64,000 nt of DNA from positions 1 to 64,000 of the forward strand of contig NW_027096021.1 of assembly GCF_040115645.1 (NCBI RefSeq), written 5' to 3'. A program made the position numbers and the translations under genes. The notes under the pieces are model-generated. The model searched no databases. It was not told the origin of the DNA and saw nothing but the letters and a program-made list of their open reading frames with translations. Position 1 is the stretch's first letter. Each line of letters starts with the position of its first letter. Positions 13,380 to 26,542 of the stretch are shown in pieces. This DNA comes from Euwallacea fornicatus. Lineage: Eukaryota > Arthropoda > Insecta > Coleoptera > Curculionidae.

Positions 13380-16300
13380 GTAACATTTCAAATTTTGAAG
13401 CTCGTTAACTTCGACAAATGATCACCAAATTTCTTAAACGAAGTGTCACATTAATCAGCTCCACGAGATCTTTGAGACTTCACAACAAATCATGATTGCA
13501 TCTTGTTGCATTTCCAAGAAAAATAGTACTTTGTGTGCTCAAACACACAACTATTGTAACATTCAAACTTCGAAGCTCGATAACTTCGGCAAATGATCAC
13601 CAAATTTCTTAAACGAAGTGTCACATTAATCAGCTCCACGAGATCTTTGAGACGTCACAACAAATCATAATTGCATCTTCTTGCATTTCCAAGAAAAATA
13701 GTACTGTATGTGCTCAAACACACAACTTTTGTAACATTTCAAACTCCGAAGCTCGATAACTTCGGCAAATGATCACCAAATTTCTTAAACGAAGTGACAA
13801 ATTAATCAGCTCCACGTGATCTTTGAGACGTCACAACAAATCATGATTGCATCTTGTTGCATTTCCAAGAAAAATAGTACTTTGTGTGCTCAAACACACA
13901 ACTATTGTAACATTCAAACTTCGAAGCTCGATAACTTCGGCAAATGATCACCAAATTTCTTAAACGAAGTGTCACATTAATCAGCTCCACGAGATCTTTG
14001 AGACTTCACAACAAATCATGATTGCATCTTGTTGCATTTCCAAGAAAAATAGTACTTTGTGTGTTCAAACACACAACTATTGTAACATTCAAACTTCGAA
14101 GCTCGATAACTTCGGCAAATGATCACCAAATTTCTTAAACGAAGTGTCACATTAATCAGCTCGTCGAGATCTTTGAGACGTCTCAACAAATCATGATTGC
14201 ATCTTGTTGTATTTCCAAGAAAAGTAGTACTTTATGTGCTCAAACACACAACTTTTGTAACATTGCAAACTTCGAAGCTCGATAACTTCGGCAAATGATC
14301 ACCAAATTTCTTACACGAAGTGACAAATTAATCAGCTCCACGAGATCTTTGAGACGTCACAACAAATCATGATTGCATCTTGTTGCATTTCCAAGAAAAA
14401 TAGTACTTTGTGTGCTCAAACACACAACTATTGTAACATTTCAAATTTCGAGGCTCGATAACTTCGGCAAATGATCACCAAATTTCTTAAACGAAGTGAC
14501 AAATTAATCAGCTCCACGAGATCTTTGAGACTTCACAACAAATCATGATTGCATCTTGTTGCATTTCCAAGAAAAATAGTACTTTATGTGTTCAAACACA
14601 CAACTTTTGAAACATTTCAAACTTCGAAGCTCGATAACTTCGGCAAATGATCACCAAATTTCTCAAACGAAGTGGCACATTAATCAGCTCCACGAGATCT
14701 TTGAGACGTCACAACAAACCATGATTGCATTTTGTTGCATTTCCAGGAAAAATAGTACTTTGTGTGCTCAAACACACAACTTTTGTAACATTGCAAACTT
14801 CGAAGCTCGATAACTTCGGCAAATGATCACCAAATTTCTTAAACGACGTGACAAATTAATCAGCTCCACGAGATCGTTGAGATTTCACAACAAATCATGA
14901 TTGCATCTTGTTGCATTTCCAAGAAAAATAGTACTTTATGTGTTCAAAGACACAACTTTTGAAACATTTCAAACTTCGAAGCTCGATAACTTCGGCAAAT
15001 GATCACCAAATTTCTTAAACGAAGTGGCACATTAATCAGCTCCACGAGATCTTTGAGACGTCACAACAAATCATTATTGCATCTTGTTGCATTTCCCAGA
15101 AAAATAGTACTTTATGTGCTCAAACACACAACTTTCGTAACATTTCAAACTTTGAAGCTCGTTAACTTCGACAAATGATCACCAAATTTCTTAAACGAAG
15201 TGTCACATTAATCAGCTCCACGAGATCTTTGAGACTTCACAACAAATCATGATTGCATCTTGTTGCATTTCCAAGAAAAATAGTACTTTGTGTGCTCAAA
15301 CACACAACTATTGTAACATTCAAACTTCGAAGCTCGATAACTTCGGCAAATGATCACCAAATTTCTTAAACGAAGGGTCACATTAATCAGCTCCACGAGA
15401 TCTTTGAGACGTCACAACAAATCATAATTGCATCTTCTTGCATTTCCAAGAAAAATAGTACTGTATGTGCTCAAACACACAACTTTTGTAACATTTCAAA
15501 CTCCGAAGCTCGATAACTTCGGCAAATGATCACCAAATTTCTTAAACGAAGTGACAAATTAATCAGCTCCACGAGATCTTTGAGACTTCACAACAAATCA
15601 TGATTGCATCTTGTTGCATTTCCAAGAAAAATAGTACTTTGTGTGCTCAAACACACAACTATTGTAACATTCAAACTTCGAAGCTCGATAACTTCGGCAA
15701 ATGATCACCAAATTTCTTAAACGAAGGGTCACATTAATCAGCTCGTCGAGATCTTTGAGACGTCACAACAAATCACGATTGCATCTTGTTGCATTTCCAA
15801 GAAAAGTAGTACTTTATGTGCTCAAACACACAACTTTTGTAACATTGCAAACTTCGAAGCTCGATCACTTCGGCAAACAAACTCCAAGTTTCTTAAACGA
15901 AGTGTCACATTAATCAGCTCGTCGAGATCTTTGAGACGTCACAACAAATCATGATTGCATCTTGTTGCATTTCCAAGAAAAATAGTACTTTATGTGTTCA
16001 AAGACACAACTTTCGTAACATTTCAAACTTTGAAGCTCGTTAACTTCGACAAATGATCACCAAATTTCTTAAACGAAGTGTCACATTAATCAGCTCCACG
16101 AGATCTTTGAGACTTCACAACAAATCATGATTGCATCTTGTTGCATTTCCAAGAAAAATAGTACTTTGTGTGCTCAAACACACAACTTTTGTAACATTGC
16201 AAACTTCGAAGCTCGATCACTTCGGCAAACAAACTCCAAGTTTCTTAAACGAAGTGTCACATTAATCAGCTCGTCGAGATCTTTGAGACGTCACAACAAA

Positions 16301-16935
16301 TCATGATTGCATCTTGTTGCATTTCCAAGAAAAATAGTACTTTATGTGTTCAAAGACACAACTTTCGTAACATTTCAAACTTTGAAGCTCGTTAACTTCG
16401 ACAAATGATCACCAAATTTCTTAAACGAAGTGTCACATTAATCAGCTCCACGAGATCTTTGAGACGTCACAACAAACCATGATTGCATTTTGTTGCATTT
16501 CCAGGAAAAATAGTACTTTGTGTGCTCAAACACACAACTTTTGTAACATTGCAAACTTCGAAGCTCGATAACTTCGGCAAATGATCACCAAATTTCTTAA
16601 ACGACGTGACAAATTAATCAGCTCCACGAGATCGTTGAGATTTCACAACAAATCATGATTGCATCTTGTTGCATTTCCAAGAAAAATAGTACTTTATGTG
16701 TTCAAAGACACAACTTTTGAAACATTTCAAACTTCGAAGCTCGATAACTTCGGCAAATGATCACCAAATTTCTTAAACGAAGTGGCACATTAATCAGCTC
16801 CACGAGATCTTTGAGACGTCACAACAAATCATTATTGCATCTTGTTGCATTTCCCAGAAAAATAGTACTTTATGTGCTCAAACACACAACTTTCGTAACT
16901 TTTCAAACTTTGAAGCTCGTTAACTTCGACAAATG
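13380..16935. repeat. Mosaic A monomers with a B-like TTGAAGCTCGTTAAC tract
   Basis: Family A monomers near 13390, 15150, 16028, 16380 and 16908 carry TTTGAAGCTCGTTAACTTCGAC in place of the usual A form with TTCGAAGCTCGATAAC. The first has ATTTTGAAG. TTTGAAG is a B-diagnostic state, and CTCGTTAAC occurs otherwise only in the B block (for example near 34498, 36608 and 40130). The rest of each monomer (GATCACC, ACGAAG, TTGCATTTCC) is family A. One copy also has GTAACTTTTC (16895), another B-like base. Confidence 0.85.
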
Positions 16936-17927
16936 ATCACCAAATTTCTTAAACGAAGTGTCACATTAATCAGCTCCACGAGATCTTTGAGACTTCACAA
17001 CAAATCATGATTGCATCTTGTTGCATTTCCAAGAAAAATAGTACTTTGTGTGCTCAAACACACAACTATTGTAACATTCAAACTTCGAAGCTCGATAACT
17101 TCGGCAAATGATCACCAAATTTCTTAAACGAAGTGTCACATTAATCAGCTCCACGAGATCTTTGAGACGTCACAACAAATCATAATTGCATCTTCTTGCA
17201 TTTCCAAGAAAAATAGTACTGTATGTGCTCAAACACACAACTTTTGTAACATTTCAAACTCCGAAGCTCGATAACTTCGGCAAATGATCACCAAATTTCT
17301 TAAACGAAGTGACAAATTAATCAGCTCCACGAGATCTTTGAGACTTCACAACAAATCATGATTGCATCTTGTTGCATTTCCAAGAAAAATAGTACTTTGT
17401 GTGCTCAAACACACAACTATTGTAACATTCAAACTTCGAAGCTCGATAACTTCGGCAAATGATCACCAAATTTCTTAAACGAAGTGTCACATTAATCAGC
17501 TCCACGAGATCTTTGAGACTTCACAACAAATCATGATTGCATCTTGTTGCATTTCCAAGAAAAATAGTACTTTGTGTGTTCAAACACACAACTATTGTAA
17601 CATTCAAACTTCGAAGCTCGATAACTTCGGCAAATGATCACCAAATTTCTTAAACGAAGTGTCACATTAATCAGCTCGTCGAGATCTTTGAGACGTCTCA
17701 ACAAATCATGATTGCATCTTGTTGTATTTCCAAGAAAAGTAGTACTTTATGTGCTCAAACACACAACTTTTGTAACATTGCAAACTTCGAAGCTCGATAA
17801 CTTCGGCAAACAAACTCCGAGTTCCTTAAACGAAGTGTCAAATTAATCAGCTCGTCGAGATCTTTGAGACGTCACAACAAATCATGATTGCATCTTGTTG
17901 CATTTCCAAGAAAAATAGTACTTTATG

Positions 17928-19686
17928 TGCTCAAACACACAACTTTTGTAACATTTCAAATTTCGAAGCTCGATAACTTCGGCAAATGATCACCAAATTT
18001 CTTAAACGAAGTGTCACATTAATCAGCTCGTCGAGATCTTTGAGACGTCTCAACAAATCATGATTGCATCTTGTTGTATTTCCAAGAAAAGTAGTACTTT
18101 ATGTGCTCAAACACACAACTTTTGAAACATTTCAAACTCCGAAGCTCGATAACTTCGGCAAATGATCACCAAATTTCTTAAACGAAGTGACAAATTAATC
18201 AGCTCCACGAGATCTTTGAGACTTCACAACAAATCATGATTGCATCTTGTTGCATTTCCAAGAAAAATAGTACTTTGTGTGTTCAAACACACAACTATTG
18301 TAACATTCAAACTTCGAAGCTCGATAACTTCGGCAAATGATCACCAAATTTCTTAAACGAAGTGTCACATTAATCAGCTCGTCGAGATCTTTGAGACGTC
18401 TCAACAAATCATGATTGCATCTTGTTGTATTTCCAAGAAAAGTAGTACTTTATGTGCTCAAACACACAACTTTTGTAACATTGCAAACTTCGAAGCTCGA
18501 TAACTTCGGCAAACAAACTCCAAGTTCCTTAAACGAAGTGTCAAATTAATCAGCTCGTCGAGATCTTTGAGACGTCACAACAAATCATGATTGCATCTTG
18601 TTGCATTTCCAAGAAAAGTAGTACTTTATGTGCTCAAACACACAACTTTTGTAACATTGCAAACTTCGAAGCTCGATAACTTCGGCAAACAAACTCCAAG
18701 TTCCTTAAACGAAGTGTCAAATGAATCAGCTCGTCGAGATCTTTGAGACGTCACAACAAATCATGATTGCATCTTGTTGCATTTCCAAGAAAAATAGTAC
18801 TTTATGTGCTCAAACACACAACTTTTGTAACATTTCAAATTTCGAAGCTCGATAACTTCGGCAAATGATCACCAAATTTCTTACACGAAGTGTCAAATTA
18901 ATCAGCTCCACGAGATCTTTGAGACGTCACAACAAATCATGATTGCATCTTGTTGCATTTCCAAGAAAAATAGTACTTTGTGTGCTCAAACACACAACTT
19001 TTGTAACATTTCAAATTTCGAAGCTCGATAACTTCGGCAAATGATCACCAAATTTCTTAAACGAAGTGACAAATTAATCAGCTCCACGAGATCTTTGAGA
19101 CTTCACAACAAATCATGATTGCATCTTGTTGCATTTCCAAGAAAAATAGTACTTTATGTGTTCAAACACACAACTTTTGAAACATTTCAAACTTCGAAGC
19201 TCGATAACTTCGGCAAATGATCACCAAATTTCTCAAACGAAGTGGCACATTAATCAGCTCCACGAGATCTTTGAGACGTCACAACAAACCATGATTGCAT
19301 TTTGTTGCATTTCCAGGAAAAATAGTACTTTGTGTGCTCAAACACACAACTTTTGTAACATTGCAAACTTCGAAGCTCGATAACTTCGGCAAATGATCAC
19401 CAAATTTCTTAAACGACGTGACAAATTAATCAGCTCCACGAGATCGTTGAGATTTCACAACAAATCATGATTGCATCTTGTTGCATTTCCAAGAAAAATA
19501 GTACTGTATGTGCTCAAACACACAACTTTTGTAACATTTCAAACTCCGAAGCTCGATAACTTCGGCAAGTGATCACCAAATTTCTTAAACGAAGTGTCAC
19601 ATTAATCAGCTCGTCGAGATCTTTGAGACGTCACAACAAATCATGATTGCATCTTGTTGCATTTCCAAGAAAAATAGAACTTTGTG
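17928..19686. repeat. 10-mer HOR (1,759 bp), copy 1
   Basis: Ten family A monomers are followed directly by a near-identical copy at 19687-21445. Shared marks are TTACACGAAG (about 18891 and 20641), TCTCAAACGAAGTGG (about 19230 and 20990), TTTCCAGGAAAA and the rare AATAGAAC (19675 and 21434). All are spaced by 1,759 bp. Differences seen are few, such as GAAACATT here against GAACCATT in copy 2. Confidence 0.9.
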
Positions 19687-21445
19687 TGCTCAAACACACA
19701 ACTATTGTAACATTTCAAATTTCGAAGCTCGATAACTTCGGCAAATGATCACCAAATTTCTTAAACGAAGTGTCACATTAATCAGCTCGTCGAGATCTTT
19801 GAGACGTCTCAACAAATCATGATTGCATCTTGTTGTATTTCCAAGAAAAGTAGTACTTTATGTGCTCAAACACACAACTTTTGAACCATTTCAAACTCCG
19901 AAGCTCGATAACTTCGGCAAATGATCACCAAATTTCTTAAACGAAGTGACAAATTAATCAGCTCCACGAGATCTTTGAGACTTCACAACAAATCATGATT
20001 GCATCTTGTTGCATTTCCAAGAAAAATAGTACTTTGTGTGTTCAAACACACAACTATTGTAACATTCAAACTTCGAAGCTCGATAACTTCGGCAAATGAT
20101 CACCAAATTTCTTAAACGAAGTGTCACATTAATCAGCTCGTCGAGATCTTTGAGACGTCTCAACAAATCATGATTGCATCTTGTTGTATTTCCAAGAAAA
20201 GTAGTACTTTATGTGCTCAAACACACAACTTTTGTAACATTGCAAACTTCGAAGCTCGATAACTTCGGCAAACAAACTCCAAGTTCCTTAAACGAAGTGT
20301 CAAATTAATCAGCTCGTCGAGATCTTTGAGACGTCACAACAAATCATGATTGCATCTTGTTGCATTTCCAAGAAAAGTAGTACTTTATGTGCTCAAACAC
20401 ACAACTTTTGTAACATTGCAAACTTCGAAGCTCGATAACTTCGGCAAACAAACTCCAAGTTCCTTAAACGAAGTGTCAAATGAATCAGCTCGTCGAGATC
20501 TTTGAGACGTCACAACAAATCATGATTGCATCTTGTTGCATTTCCAAGAAAAATAGTACTTTATGTGCTCAAACACACAACTTTTGTAACATTTCAAATT
20601 TCGAAGCTCGATAACTTCGGCAAATGATCACCAAATTTCTTACACGAAGTGTCAAATTAATCAGCTCCACGAGATCTTTGAGACGTCACAACAAATCATG
20701 ATTGCATCTTGTTGCATTTCCAAGAAAAATAGTACTTTGTGTGCTCAAACACACAACTATTGTAACATTTCAAATTTCGAGGCTCGATAACTTCGGCAAA
20801 TGATCACCAAATTTCTTAAACGAAGTGACAAATTAATCAGCTCCACGAGATCTTTGAGACTTCACAACAAATCATGATTGCATCTTGTTGCATTTCCAAG
20901 AAAAATAGTACTTTATGTGTTCAAACACACAACTTTTGAAACATTTCAAACTTCGAAGCTCGATAACTTCGGCAAATGATCACCAAATTTCTCAAACGAA
21001 GTGGCACATTAATCAGCTCCACGAGATCTTTGAGACGTCACAACAAACCATGATTGCATTTTGTTGCATTTCCAGGAAAAATAGTACTTTGTGTGCTCAA
21101 ACACACAACTTTTGTAACATTGCAAACTTCGAAGCTCGATAACTTCGGCAAATGATCACCAAATTTCTTAAACGACGTGACAAATTAATCAGCTCCACGA
21201 GATCGTTGAGATTTCACAACAAATCATGATTGCATCTTGTTGCATTTCCAAGAAAAATAGTACTGTATGTGCTCAAACACACAACTTTTGTAACATTTCA
21301 AACTCCGAAGCTCGATAACTTCGGCAAGTGATCACCAAATTTCTTAAACGAAGTGTCACATTAATCAGCTCGTCGAGATCTTTGAGACGTCACAACAAAT
21401 CATGATTGCATCTTGTTGCATTTCCAAGAAAAATAGAACTTTGTG
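19687..21445. repeat. 10-mer HOR (1,759 bp), copy 2
   Basis: Direct tandem partner of 17928-19686. Identity ends just after 21446, where CATTCAAACTTCG replaces CATTTCAAATTTCG. The part carrying TCTCAAACGAAGTGG and TTTCCAGGAAAA also occurs at about 14.4-14.9 kb (offset 4,570 bp, 26 monomers, to the copy 1 member), so the module is older than this tandem duplication. Confidence 0.9.
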
Positions 21446-23731
21446 TGCTCAAACACACAACTATTGTAACATTCAAACTTCGAAGCTCGATAACTTCGGC
21501 AAATGATCAACAAATTTCTTAAACGAAGTGTCACATTAATCAGCTCCACGAGATCTTTGAGACTTCACAACAAATCATGATTGCATCTTGTTGCATTTCC
21601 AAGAAAAATAGTACTTTGTGTGCTCAAACACACAACTATTGTAACATTCAAACTTCGAAGCTCGATAACTTCGGCAAATGATCACCAAATTTCTTAAACG
21701 AAGTGTCATATTAATCAGCTCCACGAGATCTTTGAGACGTCACAACAAATCATAATTGCATCTTCTTGCATTTCCAAGAAAAATAGTACTGTATGTGCTC
21801 AAACACACAACTTTTGTAACATTTCAAACTCCGAAGCTCGATAACTTCGGCAAATGATCACCAAATTTCTTAAACGAAGTGACAAATTAATCAGCTCCAC
21901 GAGATCTTTGAGACTTCACAACAAATCATGATTGCATCTTGTTGCATTTCCAAGAAAAATAGTACTTTATGTGTTCAAACACACAACTTTTGAAACATTT
22001 CAAACTTCGAAGCTCGATAACTTCGGCAAATGATCACCAAATTTCTTAAACGAAGTGTCACATTAATCAGCTCGTCGAGATCTTTGAGACGTCTCAACAA
22101 ATCATGATTGCATCTTGTTGTATTTCCAAGAAAAGTAGTACTTTATGTGCTCAAACACACAACTTTTGAAACATTGCAAACTTCGAAGCTCGATAACTTC
22201 GGCAAGTGATCACCAAATTTCTTAAACGACGTGACAAATTAATCAGCTCCACGAGATCGTTGAGACTTCACAACAAACCATGATTGCATCTTGTTGCATT
22301 TCCAAGAAAAATAGTACTTTGTGTGCTCAAACACACAACTTTTGTAACATTGCAAACTTCGAAGCTCGATAACTTCGGCAAACACACTCCAAGTTTCTTA
22401 AACGAAGTGTCAAATTAATCAGCTCGTCGAGATCTTTGAGACGTCACAACAAATCATGATTGCATCTTGTTGCATTTCCAAGAAAAATACTACTTTATGT
22501 GCTCAAACACACAACTTTCGTAACATTTCAAACTCCGAAGCTCGATAACTTCGGCAAATGATCACCAAATTTCTTAAACGAAGTGACAAATTAATCAGCT
22601 CCACCAGATCTTTGAGACGTCACAACAAATCATGATTGCATCTTGTTGCATTTCCAAGAAAAATAGTACTTTATGTGTTCAAACACACAACTTTTGAAAC
22701 ATTTCAAACTTCGAAGCTCGATAACTTCGGCAAATGATCACCAAATTTCTTAAACGAAGTGTCACATTAATCAGCTCGTCGAGATCTTTGAGACGTCTCA
22801 ACAAATCATGATTGCATCTTGTTGCATTTCCAAGAAAAGTAGAACTTTATGTGCTGAAACACACAACTTTTGTAACATTGCAAACTTCGAAGCTCGATAA
22901 CTTCGGCAAATGATCACCAAATTTCTTAAACGAAGTGTCAAATTAATCAGCTCCACGAGATCTTTGAGACGTCACAACAAATCATAATTGCATCTTCTTG
23001 CATTTCCAAGAAAAATAGTACTGTATGTGCTCAAACACACAACTTTTGTAACATTTCAAACTCCGAAGCTCGATAACTTCGGCAAATGATCACCAAATTT
23101 CTTAAACGAAGTGTCAAATTAATCAGCTCCACGAGATCTTTGAGACTTCACAACAAATCATGATTGCATCTTGTTGCATTTCCAAGAAAAATAGTACTTT
23201 ATGTGTTCAAACACACAACTTTTGAAACATTTCAAACTTCGAAGCTCGATAACTTCGGCAAATGATCACCAAATTTCTTAAACGAAGTGTCACATTAATC
23301 AGCTCGTCGAGATCTTTGAGACGTCTCAACAAATCATGATTGCATCTTGTTGTATTTCCAAGAAAAGTAGTACTTTATGTGCTCAAACACACAACTTTTG
23401 AAACATTGCAAACTTCGAAGCTCGATAACTTCGGCAAACAAACTCCAAGTTCCTTAAACGAAGTGTCAAATTAATCAGCTCTACGAGATCTTTGAGACGT
23501 CACAACAAATCATGATTGCATCTTGTTGCATTTCCAAGAAAAATAGTACTTTGTGTGCTCAAACACACAACTATTGTAACATTTCAAATTTCGAGGCTCT
23601 ATAACTTCGGCAAATGATCACCAAATTTCTTAAACGAAGTGACAAATTAATCAGCTCCACGAGATCTTTGAGACTTCACAACAAATCATGATTGCATCTT
23701 GTTGCATTTCCAAGAAAAATAGTACTTTATG

Positions 23732-25311
23732 TGTTCAAACACACAACTATTGTAACATTCAAACTTCGAAGCTCGATAACTTCGGCAAATGATCACCAAA
23801 TTTCTTAAACGAAGTGACAAATTAATCAGCTCCACGAGATCTTTGGGACTTCACAACAAATCATGATTGCATCTTGTTGCATTTCCAAGAAAAATAGTAC
23901 TTTGTGTGCTCAAACACACAACTATTGTAACATTCAAACTTCGAAGCTCGATAACTTCGGCAAATGATCACCAAATTTCTTAAACGAAGTGTCACATTAA
24001 TCAGCTCGTCGAGATCTTTGAGACGTCACAACAAATCATGATTGCATCTTGTTGCATTTCCAAGAAAAATAGTACTTTGTGTGCTCAAACACACAAATAT
24101 TGTAACATTTCAAACTTCGAAGCTCGATAACTTCGGCAAATGATCACCAAATTTCTTAAACGAAGTGACAAATTAATCAGCTCCACGAGATCTTTCAGAC
24201 TTCACAACAAATCATGATTGCATCTTGTTGCATTTCCAAGAAAAATAGTACTTTGTGTGCTCAAACACACAACTATTGTAACATTTCAAACTTCGAAGCT
24301 CGATAACTTCGGCAAATGATCACCAAATTTCTTAAACGAAGTGACAAATTAATCAGCTCCACGAGATCTTTGGGACTTCACAACAAATCATGATTGCATC
24401 TTGTTGCATTTCCAAGAAAAATAGTACTTTGTGTGCTCAAACACACAACTATTGTAACATTCAAACTTCGAAGCTCGATAACTTCGGCAAATGATCACCA
24501 AATTTCTTAAACGAAGTGTCACATTAATCAGCTCGTCGAGATCTTTGAGACGTCACAACAAATCATGATTGCATCTTGTTGCATTTCCAAGAAAAATAGT
24601 ACTTTGTGTGCTCAAACACACAACTATTGTAACATTTCAAACTTCGAAGCTCGATAACTTCGGCAAATGATCACCAAATTGCTTAAACGAAGTGACAAAT
24701 TAATCAGCTCCACGAGATCTTTGAGACTTCACAACAAATCATGATTGCATCTTGTTGCATTTCCAAGAAAAATAGTACTTTGTGTGCTCAAACACACAAC
24801 TATTGTAACATTTCAAACTTCGAAGCTCGATAACTTCGGCAAATGATCACCAAATTTCTTAAACGAAGTGTCAAATTAATCAGCTCGTCGAGATCTTTGG
24901 GACTTCACAACAAATCATGATTGCATCTTGTTGCATTTCCAAGAAAAATAGTACTTTGTGTGCTCAAACACACAACTATTGTAACATTCAAACTTCGAAG
25001 CTCGATAACTTCGGCAAATGATCACCAAATTTCTTAAACGAAGTGTCACATTAATCAGCTCGTCGAGATCTTTGAGACGTCACAACAAATCATGATTGCA
25101 TCTTGTTGCATTTCCAAGAAAAATAGTACTTTGTGTGCTCAAACACACAACTATTGTAACATTTCAAACTTCGAAGCTCGATAACTTAGGCAAATGATCA
25201 CCAAATTTCTTAAACGAAGTGACAAATTAATCAGCTCCACGAGATCTTTGAGACTTCACAACAAATCATGATTGCATCTTGTTGCATTTCCAAGAAAAAT
25301 AGTACTTTGTG
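23732..25311. repeat. Trimer HOR (527 bp), three copies
   Basis: The trimer is made of a monomer with CTTTGGGACTT, one with GTCACATTAATC plus CTTTGAGACGTC, and one with CTTTCAGACTT or CTTTGAGACTT. GATCTTTGGG falls at 23838, 24365 and 24892, exactly 527 bp apart. Trimer starts are 23732, 24258 and 24785. The array lies one monomer before the first A-to-B switch. Confidence 0.9.
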
Positions 25312-25439
25312 TGCTCAAACACACAACTATTGTAACATTCAAACTTCGAAGCTCGATAACTTCGGCAAATGATTACCAAATTTCTTAAACGAAGTGTCAA
25401 ATTAATCAGCTCCACGAGATCTTTGAGACTTCACAACAA

Positions 25440-25520
25440 ATCATGATTGCATCTTCTTGCATTTCCAAGAAAAATAGTACTTTATGTGCTCAAACACACA
25501 AGTTTTGTGACTTTTCAAAC
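25440..25520. other. A-to-B family junction 1
   Basis: The last A mark is CTTCTTGCATTTCC (around 25453) and the first B mark is GTGACTTTTC (around 25507); the exchange point lies between them, in the part common to both families. The flanks are the same as at junction 2, including the unusual CACACAAGTTTTGTGAC and GATAGCTTCGGCAAATGAAGACC. Confidence 0.9.
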
Positions 25521-26542
25521 TTTGAAGCTCGATAGCTTCGGCAAATGAAGACCAAATTTGTTAAACAAAGTGTCAAAGTAATCACCTCCACGAGATTTTG
25601 AAGATGTCACAACACATCATGATTACATCTTGTTGAACTTCCAAGAAAAATAGTACTTTATGTGCTCAAACACACAACTTGTGTGACTTTTCAAACTTTG
25701 AAGCTCGATAACTTCGGCAAATGAGGACCAAATTTCTTAAACAAAGTGTCAAGTTAATCAGCTCGACGAGATTTTGAATATGTCACAACACATCATGATT
25801 ACATCTTGTTGAACATCCAAGAAAAATAGTACTTTATGTGCTCAAACACACAACTTGTGTGACTTTTCAAACTTTGAAGCTCGATAACTTCGGCAAATGA
25901 GGACCAAATTTCTTAAACAAAGTGTCAAAGTAATCACCTCCACGAGATTTTGAAGATGTCACAACACATCATGATTACATCTTGTTGAACTTCCAAGAAA
26001 AATAGTACTTTATGTGCTCAAACACACATATTTTGTGACTTTTCAAACTTTGAAGCTCGATAACTTCGGCAAATGTAGACCAAATTTCTTAAACAAAGTG
26101 TCAAAGTAATCAACTCAACGAGATTTTGAAGATGTCACAACACATCGTGATTGCATCTTGTTGAACTTCCAAGAAAAATAGTACTTTATGTGCTCAAACA
26201 CACAACTTTTGTGACTTTTCAAACTTTGAAGCTCGATAGCTTCGGCAAATGAAGACCAAATTTGTTAAACAAAGTGTCAAATTAATCAGCTCGACGAGAT
26301 TTTGAATATGTCACAACACATCATGATTGCATCTAGTTGAACTTCCAAGAAAAATAGTACTTTATGTGCTCAAACACACAAGTTTTGTGACTTTTCAAAC
26401 TTTGAAGCTCGATAGCTTCGGCAAATGAAGACCAAATTTGTTAAACAAAGTGTCAAATTAATCAGCTCGACGAGATTTTGAATATGTCACAACACATCAT
26501 GATTGCATCTAGTTGAATTTCCAAGAAAAATAGTACTTTATG
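25487..26542. repeat. Family B island of six 176 bp monomers inside family A
   Basis: Six monomers, exactly 1,056 bp, switch to the B-diagnostic bases (GTGACTTTTCAAACTTTGAAG, ACAAAGTG, GATTTTGAAGATG or GAATATG, TTGAACTTCC) and are flanked on both sides by family A. Monomers starting at 25663, 25839, 26015 and 26191 follow the same order, with about three differences seen, as those starting at 45542, 45718, 45894 and 46070 in the main B block. The last two monomers carry the rare CATCTAGTTGAA variant, which also occurs near 46.2, 51.3, 55.7 and 59.4 kb. The island is therefore best explained as a copy of B-block material, not as an independent origin. Confidence 0.93.

Larger units (their letters stand above)
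1..25486. repeat. Family A satellite block 1 (145 monomers)
   Basis: Monomers carry the A-diagnostic bases: GTAACATT at 21-28, CTTCGAAG at 34-41, GATCACC or a subtype at 61-67, ACGAAG at 79-84, GATCTTTGAGAC at 108-119, CAACAAATC around 124-132 and TTGCATTTCC at 147-156. The block length fits 145 monomers of which about 34 are 175 bp. The shorter monomers have CATTCAAAC where the 176 bp ones have CATTTCAAAC, CATTGCAAAC or CATTGGAAAC. Several subtypes are shuffled in multi-monomer modules that recur at non-constant distances. There are no genes; the region is satellite throughout. Confidence 0.95.

Noticed and set aside
25487..26542. Mobile element insertion at the B island
   Set aside because: The island is made of exactly six satellite monomers in register with the flanks, without terminal repeats, target-site duplication or coding sequence.
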